Part shown: positions 53,763 to 61,793 of the stretch, in pieces
Layout: each line of letters opens with the position of its first letter
Position numbering within the stretch: the stretch's first letter is position 1
Source of the DNA: an uncultured Collinsella sp.
Lineage (GTDB): Bacteria > Actinomycetota > Coriobacteriia > Coriobacteriales > Coriobacteriaceae
Direction: 5' to 3'
Assembly: GCA_900541015.1 (NCBI GenBank)
Contig: UQIB01000006.1
Location: forward strand, 1-64,000
Length of the DNA: 64,000 bases
Translations under genes and position numbers: made by a program
The notes under the pieces: generated by a model
What the model was told of the DNA's origin: nothing
Databases searched by the model: none
What the model saw: only the letters and a program-made list of their open reading frames with translations

Positions 53763-53844
53763 GTTCCTCAAGGCGGTGCTAAAGGTCACGCTGGGCTTAT
53801 TCGTCTGGCTGTTCTACGCCGTGTTCAAGTGGGTGATGTGGTAA
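53746..53844 (+). CDS. 32-residue single-span membrane protein
   Basis: ATG at 53746 lies inside the end of the preceding gene (17-base overlap, different frame) and encodes MKRLGRFLKAVLKVTLGLF followed by VWLFYAVFKWVMW: a basic N-terminus and one hydrophobic aromatic helix. The upstream GGGGCGA can serve as weak ribosome-binding site, or translation is coupled. A terminator follows at once, which supports a real gene end. Function unknown; it resembles small toxins or regulators of membrane proteins in size and charge. Confidence 0.55.
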   Translation: MKRLGRFLKAVLKVTLGLFVWLFYAVFKWVMW

Positions 53845-53871
53845 GAGGCGGGCAATTGCCCGCCTCTTTTT
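53844..53871 (+). terminator. Intrinsic terminator of the small cargo operon
   Basis: AGAGGCGGGCAA pairs with TTGCCCGCCTCT as a perfect palindrome, followed by TTTTTC. It may also serve the convergent gene ending at 53880. Confidence 0.9.
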
Positions 53872-53879
53872 CTTGGTTT

Positions 53880-55040
53880 CTAATCTTCCTGATCGTCGAT
53901 GAGCCAACAGTCGGTTCCGTCCGTGAGCAGCGTCCTGGCTGTCCGGGATGCCGCTGCGATGCGTTCGATCTCACCTTTTCGATTTTCGGCTTCGGACCTC
54001 AGTTTCGACTCTCCCGAGCGTAGGCTCGCGCGCATCTCGACCTTGGCCTCGAGGATCTGCTCCTTTGCGGCGGCTCTTGGCGTCTGGGAGACCAGCCTTT
54101 TGAGGACGTTCCCCCGGCCGCCGCGAGGAAGCGCGATGGGTGCCCCTTTCATGCCCCCGATCTTCATCTCCATGAGAGCCGCGAGGGTCTGCCTCTTTTT
54201 CAGGAATCCCTGAGATTTGTTGAGTATCCGCTGCTCTTCGATGAGGGCGCTGCGGTCGTCCATGCTGCCGTCGTAGTACATGCGCGTCATTGCGAGCGCC
54301 GACAGGGCCTGGAGGCACATGCCGAACTGGGCCTCGTAGGATTTGATCTCTTTAAGCAGCGGTTCGAGGTCCTTCTCGCGTTCGGCGGTGCCCCTGACCT
54401 CGTCTTCGACGCCGGCGAGCTGTTCGGTAATCCAATCGATTACCTGACCGACATCGTTGTACCTGCTCTCGATCTCGTTTCTTGCCGCCTGGCGCGCCTC
54501 GGCGGGCTTTTGGAGGTAATCGTCGTGTAAGGCTGCGTAGGTTCTGGCGATGTCCAGGGCGTTTTTGATCTTCGCCTTCTGATCGCCGGCGATCATGGAG
54601 GCGATCGATTCCAGCTTGGCGTCGATGCGCTGGAGGCTGTCGCTGATTTCGGACATGTACGCCTGGCCGACAACCATCGCCGCCGCGGCAAGGCCGACGC
54701 TGGCGATCTGCGCGGGGCTGACCCCGGTGGCTTTGAGGGAGACGTCGCCGTTCAGACGACCCTTTGGGTCTCGGACGAGGGCTCTCACCGCTTCCGGATC
54801 CTTCTTCGAGGCGACGAGGTCCTTGAGGCTGTAGCCTTCGGGGACCTCGACTTTGTAGAGATGCTTTCCCTCGACGAGGTCTATGACGTCCGAGGCGAGG
54901 CCGAGAAAGGCGTCCGTCCGCTCTCCGATGCCGGCGTTGTTCTCTTTGCTCGCATTGGTGTTCGCGATGACCTTGATGCTGCTGAGGTCGTCGATCGCAA
55001 CAACTTCGACGCTAATCGGCGCAAGTTCTTTGTCGCTCAT
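53880..55040 (-). CDS. Uncharacterised coiled-coil protein, cargo gene 2
   Basis: A 386-residue protein. Residues 1-100 are mixed alpha/beta. A weakly hydrophobic stretch follows (about 110-130, IASVGLAAAAMVVGQAYM), then a long helical region (130-300) with coiled-coil character, including LQRIDAKLESIASMIAGDQ and ERYNDVGQVIDWITEQL-like segments, and a basic C-terminus. No catalytic motif. It lies 11 bases after the gene at 55052 and must be cotranscribed. I do not recognise the family. The size, one possible membrane stretch and coiled coil would fit a pore-forming or membrane-acting effector, but this is speculation. Confidence 0.6.
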   Translation of the reverse strand: MSDKELAPISVEVVAIDDLSSIKVIANTNASKENNAGIGERTDAFLGLASDVIDLVEGKHLYKVEVPEGYSLKDLVASKKDPEAVRALVRDPKGRLNGDVSLKATGVSPAQIASVGLAAAAMVVGQAYMSEISDSLQRIDAKLESIASMIAGDQKAKIKNALDIARTYAALHDDYLQKPAEARQAARNEIESRYNDVGQVIDWITEQLAGVEDEVRGTAEREKDLEPLLKEIKSYEAQFGMCLQALSALAMTRMYYDGSMDDRSALIEEQRILNKSQGFLKKRQTLAALMEMKIGGMKGAPIALPRGGRGNVLKRLVSQTPRAAAKEQILEAKVEMRASLRSGESKLRSEAENRKGEIERIAAASRTARTLLTDGTDCWLIDDQED

Positions 55041-55051
55041 GCTCTTGGCGC

Positions 55052-55711
55052 CTATCTCGCCTCATCGGAGCGTGCCAGGACGTCCCATTTGTTGTACGAG
55101 TTCTCGGCCTGAAGATCCCTGACGAGGGCCTCATAGCGGCTCTCGAGGTCTTTTTCCTCACACGGAAAGAGCAGTATCATCATGGGTTTTTTGAACTTGA
55201 AGTCGGCGTAGACGTCGACGTTGCCGAAACCACAAAGCTGGGTGTAGATGCTGAAGCCCATGGATTTGCCGCAACCGACATAGACATCCTCGTAGGCGGA
55301 AGGGTCTTTCTCGCGGGTCGACTTCATCGTGGCGATGGCGTAGCAGCCGGCGATTGCCATGTACCCATCGCTGAGATCGGCTACGCTGGTGACGCTGTTC
55401 TCGAAGTTCTCGAAGAACTCCTTGGCGGAGATTGGCGGAAGCGAACTTGCCACGGCCTTCTTGCGGGCTGCCTCGAGTGACTTTTGCCGTTCCCTCTTGT
55501 CTTTGATTGCCTGGCCTTTTGAAAGGAAGGAATCCCTTGCTTCTCCCAGACTGTCTGCTGCCTGCTTTCCCCTCTGTTGCCCCCAATCGATTAGAGCGGG
55601 CCCGTATTTGTCCAAGGCGGGTTCAAAGAAAGGCAGGACGTCCTTGCCGATGTCGATGGCCTTTTTGACGTCTTGCAGCTTTATCTTTTCCAATTGCGCA
55701 CCTCTGTTCAT
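55052..55711 (-). CDS. Uncharacterised protein, cargo gene 1
   Basis: A 219-residue protein with a helical, charged N-terminal half (DVKKAIDIGKDVLPFFEPAL, RDSFLSKGQAIKDKRERQKS) and a C-terminal alpha/beta part (YMAIAGCYAIATMKSTREKD, NVDVYADFKFKKPMMILLFP). No known domain. The start is uncertain: ATG at 55711 has no clear site, and a TTG at about 55696 after AGAGGTGCGCAA is an alternative. First of a two-gene unit with 53880-55040. Confidence 0.6.
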   Translation of the reverse strand: MNRGAQLEKIKLQDVKKAIDIGKDVLPFFEPALDKYGPALIDWGQQRGKQAADSLGEARDSFLSKGQAIKDKRERQKSLEAARKKAVASSLPPISAKEFFENFENSVTSVADLSDGYMAIAGCYAIATMKSTREKDPSAYEDVYVGCGKSMGFSIYTQLCGFGNVDVYADFKFKKPMMILLFPCEEKDLESRYEALVRDLQAENSYNKWDVLARSDEAR

Positions 55712-55790
55712 GGACAACCGGAAGCTTATCGAGAAGCAGCCGGCAGCGTCTTGTTTCTATCAAGTGCGTAAATTATCTCACCACATGCAA

Positions 55791-55822
55791 GACCCCTTGC
55801 CGAGATATAGCGGCAAGGGGTC
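55791..55822 (-). other. Perfect hairpin in the gap before the two-gene cargo unit
   Basis: GACCCCTTGCCG and CGGCAAGGGGTC form a 12-bp perfect stem with an 8-base loop. It lies between the sortase region and the cargo genes, likely a terminator separating the two minus-strand units, although no clear T-run follows. Confidence 0.6.
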
Positions 55823-55860
55823 GAAGGGCCATATTCGGTTGTAGTTTCGATCTGCAAGTC

Positions 55861-55959
55861 CTAGTCTCGGTCGTCGTCGTCGCCGGCTGCGCAGCAGGCG
55901 TAGGCCGTGAGCGTGAGGAGCCCCATGAGGAGCCCTATTCCGAAGGGCGCGAATCCCAT
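55861..55959 (-). CDS. 32-residue hydrophobic peptide with acidic tail
   Basis: The frame MGFAPFGIGLLMGLLTLTAY-ACCAAGDDDDRD starts at ATG 55959 after GGAGGTGGAAGG and overlaps the end of the sortase gene by 25 bases. One hydrophobic helix, a Cys-Cys pair and a run of four Asp. The good ribosome-binding site supports translation. Its place just after the sortase in the conjugation operon suggests a small membrane component. Function unknown. Confidence 0.5.
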   Translation of the reverse strand: MGFAPFGIGLLMGLLTLTAYACCAAGDDDDRD

Positions 55960-56666
55960 CCTTCCACCTCCTTCGCGTAAACGACGGTGCGTGAGTTGCT
56001 CGTCTGGTAGCTGCACGTCACGAAGGCCCAGGCCTGCGCGACGTCCGAAGGCTCTTCCAGGACGACCTCGCACCGGGACAATTTGTCCCCGAGGTAGGCG
56101 GCGAGCGCCGCCGCGTCTGCGAAGTCGGTCCGCTTGCCCTCCGAGCTCGCGTCGACCACGTCGGCCGCGAAGACCTCGAGCTCGATCGCCTTCTCGCGGG
56201 TGTAGACCCGGATGGTGCGGTGCCCCTCGGCGAAGTCGCGCGACGAGTACTGCGCGAGCGGCGCGAACATGGTGCCGTCGGACATGTGGTGCCCGTAGAC
56301 GATGACGAGCGGGCTCTCGGCGCCCTGCGCGCACCCGGCGTCTATGTAGGGAGCGCCCCACGCGGATCTTTCGCCGCCGGCGTCGTGCGTGAGGTAGAAG
56401 TCGGGCGATTCAGTCCGGCCCTGGACGATCGGGTAGTCGACGGTCGTGCCCGGCACGCGCACCCAAGCGACGACGGAGGCGGGAAGGGCGTCCCAGTCGA
56501 TGCCGCCTCCCGTCTCTTGAGCCTCCATTGTCGCGTCCTCTTCCGCAGTAGGCACCTCGTGCACCTCGTACGGGTTCCTCTCGGGCAGCGGCAGGACGGC
56601 GAGCGCCCCCATCGCCAGCAACGCCACGGCAATGGCGAGCGCCGTGGCAGCTTTCCCTTTGTTCAT
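55935..56666 (-). CDS. Class B sortase
   Basis: A 243-residue transpeptidase. N-terminal signal anchor (ATALAIAVALLAMGALAVL), then WVRVPGTTVDYPIVQG, the catalytic His in VIVYGHHMSDGTMF and Cys218 in FVTCSYQTSNSRTVVYA with the Arg of the triad: all sortase residues are present. Placement next to the large VaFE surface protein suggests it anchors or polymerises that protein, whose sorting motif is atypical. Part of the minus-strand conjugation cluster. Confidence 0.9.
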   Translation of the reverse strand: MNKGKAATALAIAVALLAMGALAVLPLPERNPYEVHEVPTAEEDATMEAQETGGGIDWDALPASVVAWVRVPGTTVDYPIVQGRTESPDFYLTHDAGGERSAWGAPYIDAGCAQGAESPLVIVYGHHMSDGTMFAPLAQYSSRDFAEGHRTIRVYTREKAIELEVFAADVVDASSEGKRTDFADAAALAAYLGDKLSRCEVVLEEPSDVAQAWAFVTCSYQTSNSRTVVYAKEVEGWDSRPSE

Positions 56667-56738
56667 GTCCTCCCCCGTTCGCAGGGGAGGCCCCGGGCGA
56701 GCGCCCAGGGCCTCCGGTTCGGTATCGATGCGGCGCCG

Positions 56739-59480
56739 CTACTCTTCCGGCTCTTCGGCAGGCTCTTCGGCTGCCGTGTCCTTGCTTGCGCCGGCCGTCT
56801 TGCGCTTGCGGTACGCGAGCGCTCCGCCCGCACCCGCCGCAGCTGCCAGAGCGATGCCCGCGGCCACGGCGTAGCCGGTGCCGTCGGGGGCGTCGGCCCC
56901 GGTCTTGGCGTAGGGCTCCTCGGGGACCTCGGGCGTGTCGGGGTTGTCCACGACGACGCTCTGCTCGGCGGAGTCGATGTCCTCGTGGGTTGCAACGACG
57001 TTGCCGGCGGAGTCCAGGACCTTCTCGAAGACGACGAGCTCGTCTCCCTCGGCCAGGCCCTCGGTGTCGAACTCGAAGGTCACCTCGACGGTGCCGGAGG
57101 GCGCCTCGGGCTCGAAGGGCGTGCGCGCGGTCACCTCGTTGCCGTCCTTGTCGAGGAACGGCCCTCCGGTGCCCTTGTCCATGAGCGTGCCCACGGCGAT
57201 GTAGGTCTCGCCGGGGACGAGGCCCTTGTAGGCCACCGTGTCGACGACCTTGGCCTTGCCGGCCTCGATGACCTGGTTGCCGTCGGCGGCGTCAGCCGCC
57301 TGCGTGCTTACCTCGACGGCGACGTGGACTGTCTGGCCCTCGTCGGAGAGGTCCGCGTGCGACGCCACCTCGGCTCCGTCCTTGCGTAGGCTCTCGAACA
57401 CGACCAGGTCGCGGCCGCCGAGCAGGCTCGCGTCGAAGGAGATCTCGACGTCCCGGCTGCCCGTCGAGAGCGCGGGGGCGAACTCGGCCTTGGCCTCCAC
57501 GGGCATGCCCGAGACGTCGGTCACGGGCTCGCCGGTCGCCTTGTCGACGAGGGTGGCCGAGAGCTCGTACTCCTCGCCGGCCTTCAGGCCCTCGTAGGCG
57601 ACGGCGTCGACGACCTTGGCCTCGGCGTCGGCCGAGACGTCCTTGTCGCCGTCCGCCCCGTCCTTTGCCGTGGTGGAGATGCGCGGGCCCTCCTGGTCGT
57701 CAAGGCCCATCCACACGGCCTTCGCGACCGTCGAGTCGCGATCGATCCAGAAGCTCCTGGTGATGAGCTCGAGGCCCTCGTTGGCATCGCAGCGCAGCTC
57801 GGTCATGGTGTAGGCGCCGTACGGCAGGGCCGCCAGCGAGTCGTCGACCGGCGCCGAGGAGCCGTCCTCGCCGAGCGAGAACCAGATGCCGGCCTTCGGG
57901 TCCATGTCGGCGGCAGCAATCGGGCCCTCATGGCCGAGCAGGGCGTCGTTGGCGTTGGTGTCCCTCGAGTGCCTGTTCCAGCTGCTCGCGGTCGACGCGT
58001 CGCCGTTGCGGTCCGTGACCAGCACGTGAATCTCGCCGGTGGCCGCGTTCTCGATGGCGAACGGAACCATGAGGCCGGCGTTGTCGGACTCGCTCTTCTT
58101 GGAGAGCTCGAGGTCGTTGCGCACCACCTGGTCGCGGAACTCGAGCGCGGCGCCGTCCGCGGAGGCGCTCACGATCTCGTCGCCGGTGCGGACCTCAAAG
58201 GTGCGGGGCTCGCCGTCGGTCAGCAGGTAGCTCCCGTTCGTCGCCGTCTCCCGCACGTCGTAGGTCCCGTACGGCAGGGCATCGGCCGCGGTCTGGGCGG
58301 TGTAGGCGCCGGCCTCGTCGTTCCATGCGGTGGTCAGCGTGGCCACGGCCTCGCCCGGCTCGCGCCACTCGCCGTCAACGAGGACCTTGTGCGCCGAGCG
58401 GTTCGCGACGGTGAACTCGATCCCGTCGAGGCCGGGGTGCTCGCCAGGCGCCTCCTTGTGGCCGCTGCCCGCGAGCGCCTCGGACGCCTGCAGCTCCTTG
58501 TCGGACTTGGTCACCTGCACGCCGCCGCGGAAGACCTCGTCGGTCACGGGGTCGCCCGTGAGGTCGCACACCTCGCCGGCCTTCACGGTGAACGCGACGG
58601 GGACGTCGCTGGCGTCGTAGCCCTCGGGCGCGCCGGACTCGACGATGCGGTAATTGCCCGCGGGAAGCGCGTCGGCGCCGGTCGCGGCGACGTGCGACCC
58701 GTCCTCGGGCGCGGTCTTTATCGTGGCGCATACCTCACCGTCGGCGTAGTACTTGCCGCCGACCAGCACGTAGCGGCCGGTCTCGTTAACGACGAAGAAG
58801 CTCGCGCCGTCGAGCGAGGCGTCGCCCTGGGGCTCCGCGCCCGCCTCGGAGTCCGTTTTGGCGACCTTGACTCCGCCTGCGGACCAGCTGAAGCTCACGA
58901 GCGTCTGGGGGCCGCCGCCGGTCCTGACGCAGAACGCCTCGAACCCGGCGGATACCTTGCCGGCGCCCGCCTTCATCTTGGCGAAGGTCCCGCCGATCAG
59001 CTCGGATTTCGCCCAGGAGGCGAACTCGGCGCTCGTGCCGTGCGTGGCAGCCGACTCGGACCCAGAGTAGGCGTAGGCGATGAGCACATGGCTCGCCGCC
59101 GCGTACTTGGCGTCGTCCCAGCCGCCGCCGTCGTACCAGCTGCCCGGGAACATCGACGCGTCGAAGCCGGGAGAGCCGAACGAGTACCAGATCGCCGCTG
59201 TCACGTCGCCGCTCGGCACGGGGCTCGTCGAGTAGGAGCCCGGCGCGGGCGTCGGGGACGAGGGCTCGGCGCAGTAGGCGATGTTGCCGTCGGCGCTCAT
59301 CCACGTGGTGGCGAAGCCGCCGTAGGGGATCTTGCCGCCGATGGACACGTCTACCGTGCTCGGCGCGGCGTAGGCGGGCGAGGCCGCCACAGAGGCGAGC
59401 AGAGCCCCCGCCGCCAGGATGAGCGCCATGGCGCATCGGAGGAGCTTTTCCTGCAGGGTGCAGTCTTTCGCTGCGTTCAT
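56739..59480 (-). CDS. VaFE-repeat surface-anchored adhesin/pilin
   Basis: A 913-residue secreted protein. Signal peptide to about 38 (cleaved after PAYA). The N-terminal domain resembles thioester/TQXA adhesin domains (NIAYCAEPSSPTPAPG), but where TQxA is expected the chain reads SHVLIA, so the thioester may not form. Next come SpaA/Cna_B-like beta repeats (residues about 205-480) and two VaFE ester-bond repeats (KVVDAVAYEGLKAGEEYELS ... VVFES, and VDTVAYKGLVPGETYIAVG ... VVFEK). The sorting signal is YAKTG (857-861) instead of LPxTG, followed by a hydrophobic helix and basic YRKRK. Probably mediates mating-pair or host contact. Confidence 0.85.
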   Translation of the reverse strand: MNAAKDCTLQEKLLRCAMALILAAGALLASVAASPAYAAPSTVDVSIGGKIPYGGFATTWMSADGNIAYCAEPSSPTPAPGSYSTSPVPSGDVTAAIWYSFGSPGFDASMFPGSWYDGGGWDDAKYAAASHVLIAYAYSGSESAATHGTSAEFASWAKSELIGGTFAKMKAGAGKVSAGFEAFCVRTGGGPQTLVSFSWSAGGVKVAKTDSEAGAEPQGDASLDGASFFVVNETGRYVLVGGKYYADGEVCATIKTAPEDGSHVAATGADALPAGNYRIVESGAPEGYDASDVPVAFTVKAGEVCDLTGDPVTDEVFRGGVQVTKSDKELQASEALAGSGHKEAPGEHPGLDGIEFTVANRSAHKVLVDGEWREPGEAVATLTTAWNDEAGAYTAQTAADALPYGTYDVRETATNGSYLLTDGEPRTFEVRTGDEIVSASADGAALEFRDQVVRNDLELSKKSESDNAGLMVPFAIENAATGEIHVLVTDRNGDASTASSWNRHSRDTNANDALLGHEGPIAAADMDPKAGIWFSLGEDGSSAPVDDSLAALPYGAYTMTELRCDANEGLELITRSFWIDRDSTVAKAVWMGLDDQEGPRISTTAKDGADGDKDVSADAEAKVVDAVAYEGLKAGEEYELSATLVDKATGEPVTDVSGMPVEAKAEFAPALSTGSRDVEISFDASLLGGRDLVVFESLRKDGAEVASHADLSDEGQTVHVAVEVSTQAADAADGNQVIEAGKAKVVDTVAYKGLVPGETYIAVGTLMDKGTGGPFLDKDGNEVTARTPFEPEAPSGTVEVTFEFDTEGLAEGDELVVFEKVLDSAGNVVATHEDIDSAEQSVVVDNPDTPEVPEEPYAKTGADAPDGTGYAVAAGIALAAAAGAGGALAYRKRKTAGASKDTAAEEPAEEPEE

Positions 59481-59492
59481 CTTTCCGCCTCC

Positions 59493-59951
59493 CTATCTCT
59501 CGACGCTTCGCTGTGCGCGGGGCGCCTCGTGCTCGGCGGCGCGGCTCGCCTGGCGGGCGTGCTCGGCGCGCTCCGCGAGGTAGCGCGAGCGCCCTGCGTC
59601 AACGGCCTCCTTGAGCTGCGCCGGCATGACCTTCACGGTGTCCTTGACCGTGCGTCCGTCCTCGTCGAGCTCGGGCTGGCCGTCCGGGCCCATCACCGTC
59701 TTCCTCAGCCACACCTCGCGGTTCGCGAGCAGCGGTATGTCTCGGAAGTCGGCCCCCTTGAAGCGGCTCTCGTTAACGAACATGGGGCTGAACTCGTAGC
59801 CTCCCACGTCCATGCCGTCGACGACGGTGCCCTTGGGAAGGGTCGCCGAGTTGAAGGTCCTGGCCTCGCCGGTCGCGCGGTCGGTGTACTCGATGCCCTC
59901 GCGCACGAAGCTCTTGTGCAGCGAGAGGTACACGTTCTTCCTCTCTTCCAT
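59493..59951 (-). CDS. Conjugative-element hypothetical protein
   Basis: A 152-residue soluble protein starting at ATG 59951 after AAAGGAGGAAAGAC. Beta-rich N-terminal half (KNVYLSLHKSFVREGIEYTD, TFNSATLPKGTVVDGMDVGG) and a helical, Arg/Glu/Ala-rich end. Not recognised; proteins of this style occur between surface adhesin and mating-channel genes in Gram-positive conjugative elements. Twelve bases upstream of the adhesin gene, so same operon. Confidence 0.6.
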   Translation of the reverse strand: MEERKNVYLSLHKSFVREGIEYTDRATGEARTFNSATLPKGTVVDGMDVGGYEFSPMFVNESRFKGADFRDIPLLANREVWLRKTVMGPDGQPELDEDGRTVKDTVKVMPAQLKEAVDAGRSRYLAERAEHARQASRAAEHEAPRAQRSVER

Positions 59952-60060
59952 GTCTTTCCTCCTTTTCGTTTTCAATCGGTCCTTGTCTTCATCCGCCGGG
60001 ACGCGTGCCCCGGCGCGGTGCCCCTATCTCATGGCGACCGCCCCCTTCCTCGCTTTTCCG

Positions 60061-61062
60061 CTAGAAGCCGCTCACGATGTCGCGCGCCCAGGAGCCGCTT
60101 TTCACGAGGGCCAGGATGAGCAGCACGCACATGGCCAGGTACTGCAGCGCGTAGGTGAGCCCGTTCGCGACCGCGTCGGCCGGGGTACCCGTCCCGGGGT
60201 TCGCCCCGGTGAGCCCGCCGAGCACGAGCGGGAACGATATGAGCAGCACGAGGATGATGACGCCGGCGATGCAGACCGCCCCGAAGCTCTTCAGGTAGCC
60301 AAGGCCTATCTGGCGCGTGGCGTCCATGCCGAGGAACGCCAGCGGGATCGGGGCGAACGCGGCCATGATGTAGAGCTGGAGCGCGCGGGCCCAGCAGACC
60401 ACGAGGGCGACGACGTAGGCCGCCAGCACCACGACCCAGCTGATGAGGCTCACGACGAGCATGGCGATGAGCGACGGGATGTCGTCGTCGGTGGTGACGA
60501 CGGACACCTCGGGCAGGTCGAGCGCGCCTCCGGCGCCGAAGAGCGCCTCGACTCGGTCGATGGCGAGCCCGCAGACCTCGTAGATCGACGCCATCAGGTC
60601 GAAGCTGTTCTGTATGAGGAACAGGAACACGGCAAAGAACACGAGAAGGAAAACGACCTCCTTGACGCCGGGAAGGCTCTGGCTGCCGTCCATGCGCTGG
60701 GAGATCTCGATGAGCTTCAGGGTGAAGACCAGGCCGAGCACCCCGCACCCGATCGGCAGGATGGCAACCTGCCATACGCCCCGGGCGACGTCGTGCATGG
60801 TCAGGTCGCTCGAGCTCGTGAGCATGTGCGCGAAGTCGGCCGAGAGGATCCCGTTCGCGCCGATCGACCCGAGCACGCCCGTTTGCGCCTTGAACATCCA
60901 GTTGCAGCAGTCGCGCAGAAGGCCGCACAGCCAATCGTTGACGTCCCCGGCTATGTCGGCGTATGCCGGCTGCACGGGGACGAGCAGGAGCGCGCAGAGG
61001 GCGAACGCCGTCGCGGCGGAGATGGCGAACGCCCTTCGGCGTCGCGATTCAAGCGCCCGCAC
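60061..61062 (-). CDS. VirB6/TrbL-like conjugation membrane protein
   Basis: A 333-residue polytopic protein. A signal peptide (FAISAATAFALCALLLV, cleaved after PAYA) precedes about six transmembrane helices, among them VVFLLVFFAVFLFLIQNSF and WVVVLAAYVVALVVC, and the AFAPIPLAFLGMD segment typical of TrbL/VirB6 inner-membrane channel proteins. A GTG start at 61062 lies two bases beyond the stop of the upstream gene. A component of the type IV secretion channel. Confidence 0.78.
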   Translation of the reverse strand: MRALESRRRRAFAISAATAFALCALLLVPVQPAYADIAGDVNDWLCGLLRDCCNWMFKAQTGVLGSIGANGILSADFAHMLTSSSDLTMHDVARGVWQVAILPIGCGVLGLVFTLKLIEISQRMDGSQSLPGVKEVVFLLVFFAVFLFLIQNSFDLMASIYEVCGLAIDRVEALFGAGGALDLPEVSVVTTDDDIPSLIAMLVVSLISWVVVLAAYVVALVVCWARALQLYIMAAFAPIPLAFLGMDATRQIGLGYLKSFGAVCIAGVIILVLLISFPLVLGGLTGANPGTGTPADAVANGLTYALQYLAMCVLLILALVKSGSWARDIVSGF

Positions 61063-61064
61063 GG

Positions 61065-61784
61065 CTACATCGCCTCCAGCGAGCCGCCGCGCGAGACCAC
61101 GGTGACCACCGTCGAGGCGGGGTCGTCGAGCGTGAAGGTCGTCGACGCGACGTTCCCGGCGTAGTCGAGCCACACCTCTTTGTCCCAGGAGGCACCCGCC
61201 GCCTGCGGGGACACCTCCGCCGCCTTCCCGGCGACGGCCTCCTCGATGGCGGCGACGTCTACGCCAAGCGCCTCGGAGAGGCGGCCGTCGGTGCCGGTCA
61301 CGGAGAACGTTCCCTCGCGTGCCTTCTGGGGCGCGTAGGCCTGCGTCAGGAGGTCGCAGGCCAGGGTGCGGGCGTCCCCGCCGCCCGAGACCTGGATGAG
61401 GGACAGGCCTCCCGCCTTGTCGCCGGTTCCCTTGACGTCGATGGGCACGCTGAGCACGCCGTCGGCCTCGGTTGGCTCCTCTGCCGAGAAGAACCAGGCT
61501 CGCTCGGTGCCGCCCGCGCTCTCCACCATGGCGCCCTCGACGATCCGCAGCGTGGCGGTCGGGTCGTCGGCTCCCGTCCACACGGTGTTCCAGAGCGCCT
61601 CGGCGCCCGAGGCGGCCTTCCCGGTCGCCGCGTCGGCGCCTGCAGCCGCGGGCTGCGCCTGCCCCTGGGGGCTATCCTGCGCGCCTTCCTGCGGGGCGAT
61701 GGCGCAGCGCGCCGCGCCCGCGCCGAGCGCCACGGTGAGCGCGCCTGCCGCGACGGCGGCCATGACCCTTGACTTTCCCTGCAT
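61065..61784 (-). CDS. Secreted conjugation-cluster protein
   Basis: A 239-residue protein with N-terminal signal peptide (VMAAVAAGALTVALGAGAA) followed by a low-complexity Gln/Ala linker and an alpha/beta domain (about 60-239). The layout is that of TcpC/VirB8-like subunits, but the match is only by position. Sits between the NlpC/P60 and VirB6-like genes in tight coupling. Confidence 0.6.
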   Translation of the reverse strand: MQGKSRVMAAVAAGALTVALGAGAARCAIAPQEGAQDSPQGQAQPAAAGADAATGKAASGAEALWNTVWTGADDPTATLRIVEGAMVESAGGTERAWFFSAEEPTEADGVLSVPIDVKGTGDKAGGLSLIQVSGGGDARTLACDLLTQAYAPQKAREGTFSVTGTDGRLSEALGVDVAAIEEAVAGKAAEVSPQAAGASWDKEVWLDYAGNVASTTFTLDDPASTVVTVVSRGGSLEAM

Positions 61785-61793
61785 TGGTTTCTC

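Noticed and set aside
57930..60119. A 729-codon plus-strand open frame over the adhesin region
   Set aside because: It is antisense to the VaFE adhesin and the next gene, rich in Arg/Gly/Val without domains, and crosses intergenic sequence.
60061..61581. Longer version (506 codons) of the VirB6-like gene
   Set aside because: The first part overlaps the upstream secreted-protein gene in another frame; the GTG at 61062 gives a proper signal peptide.
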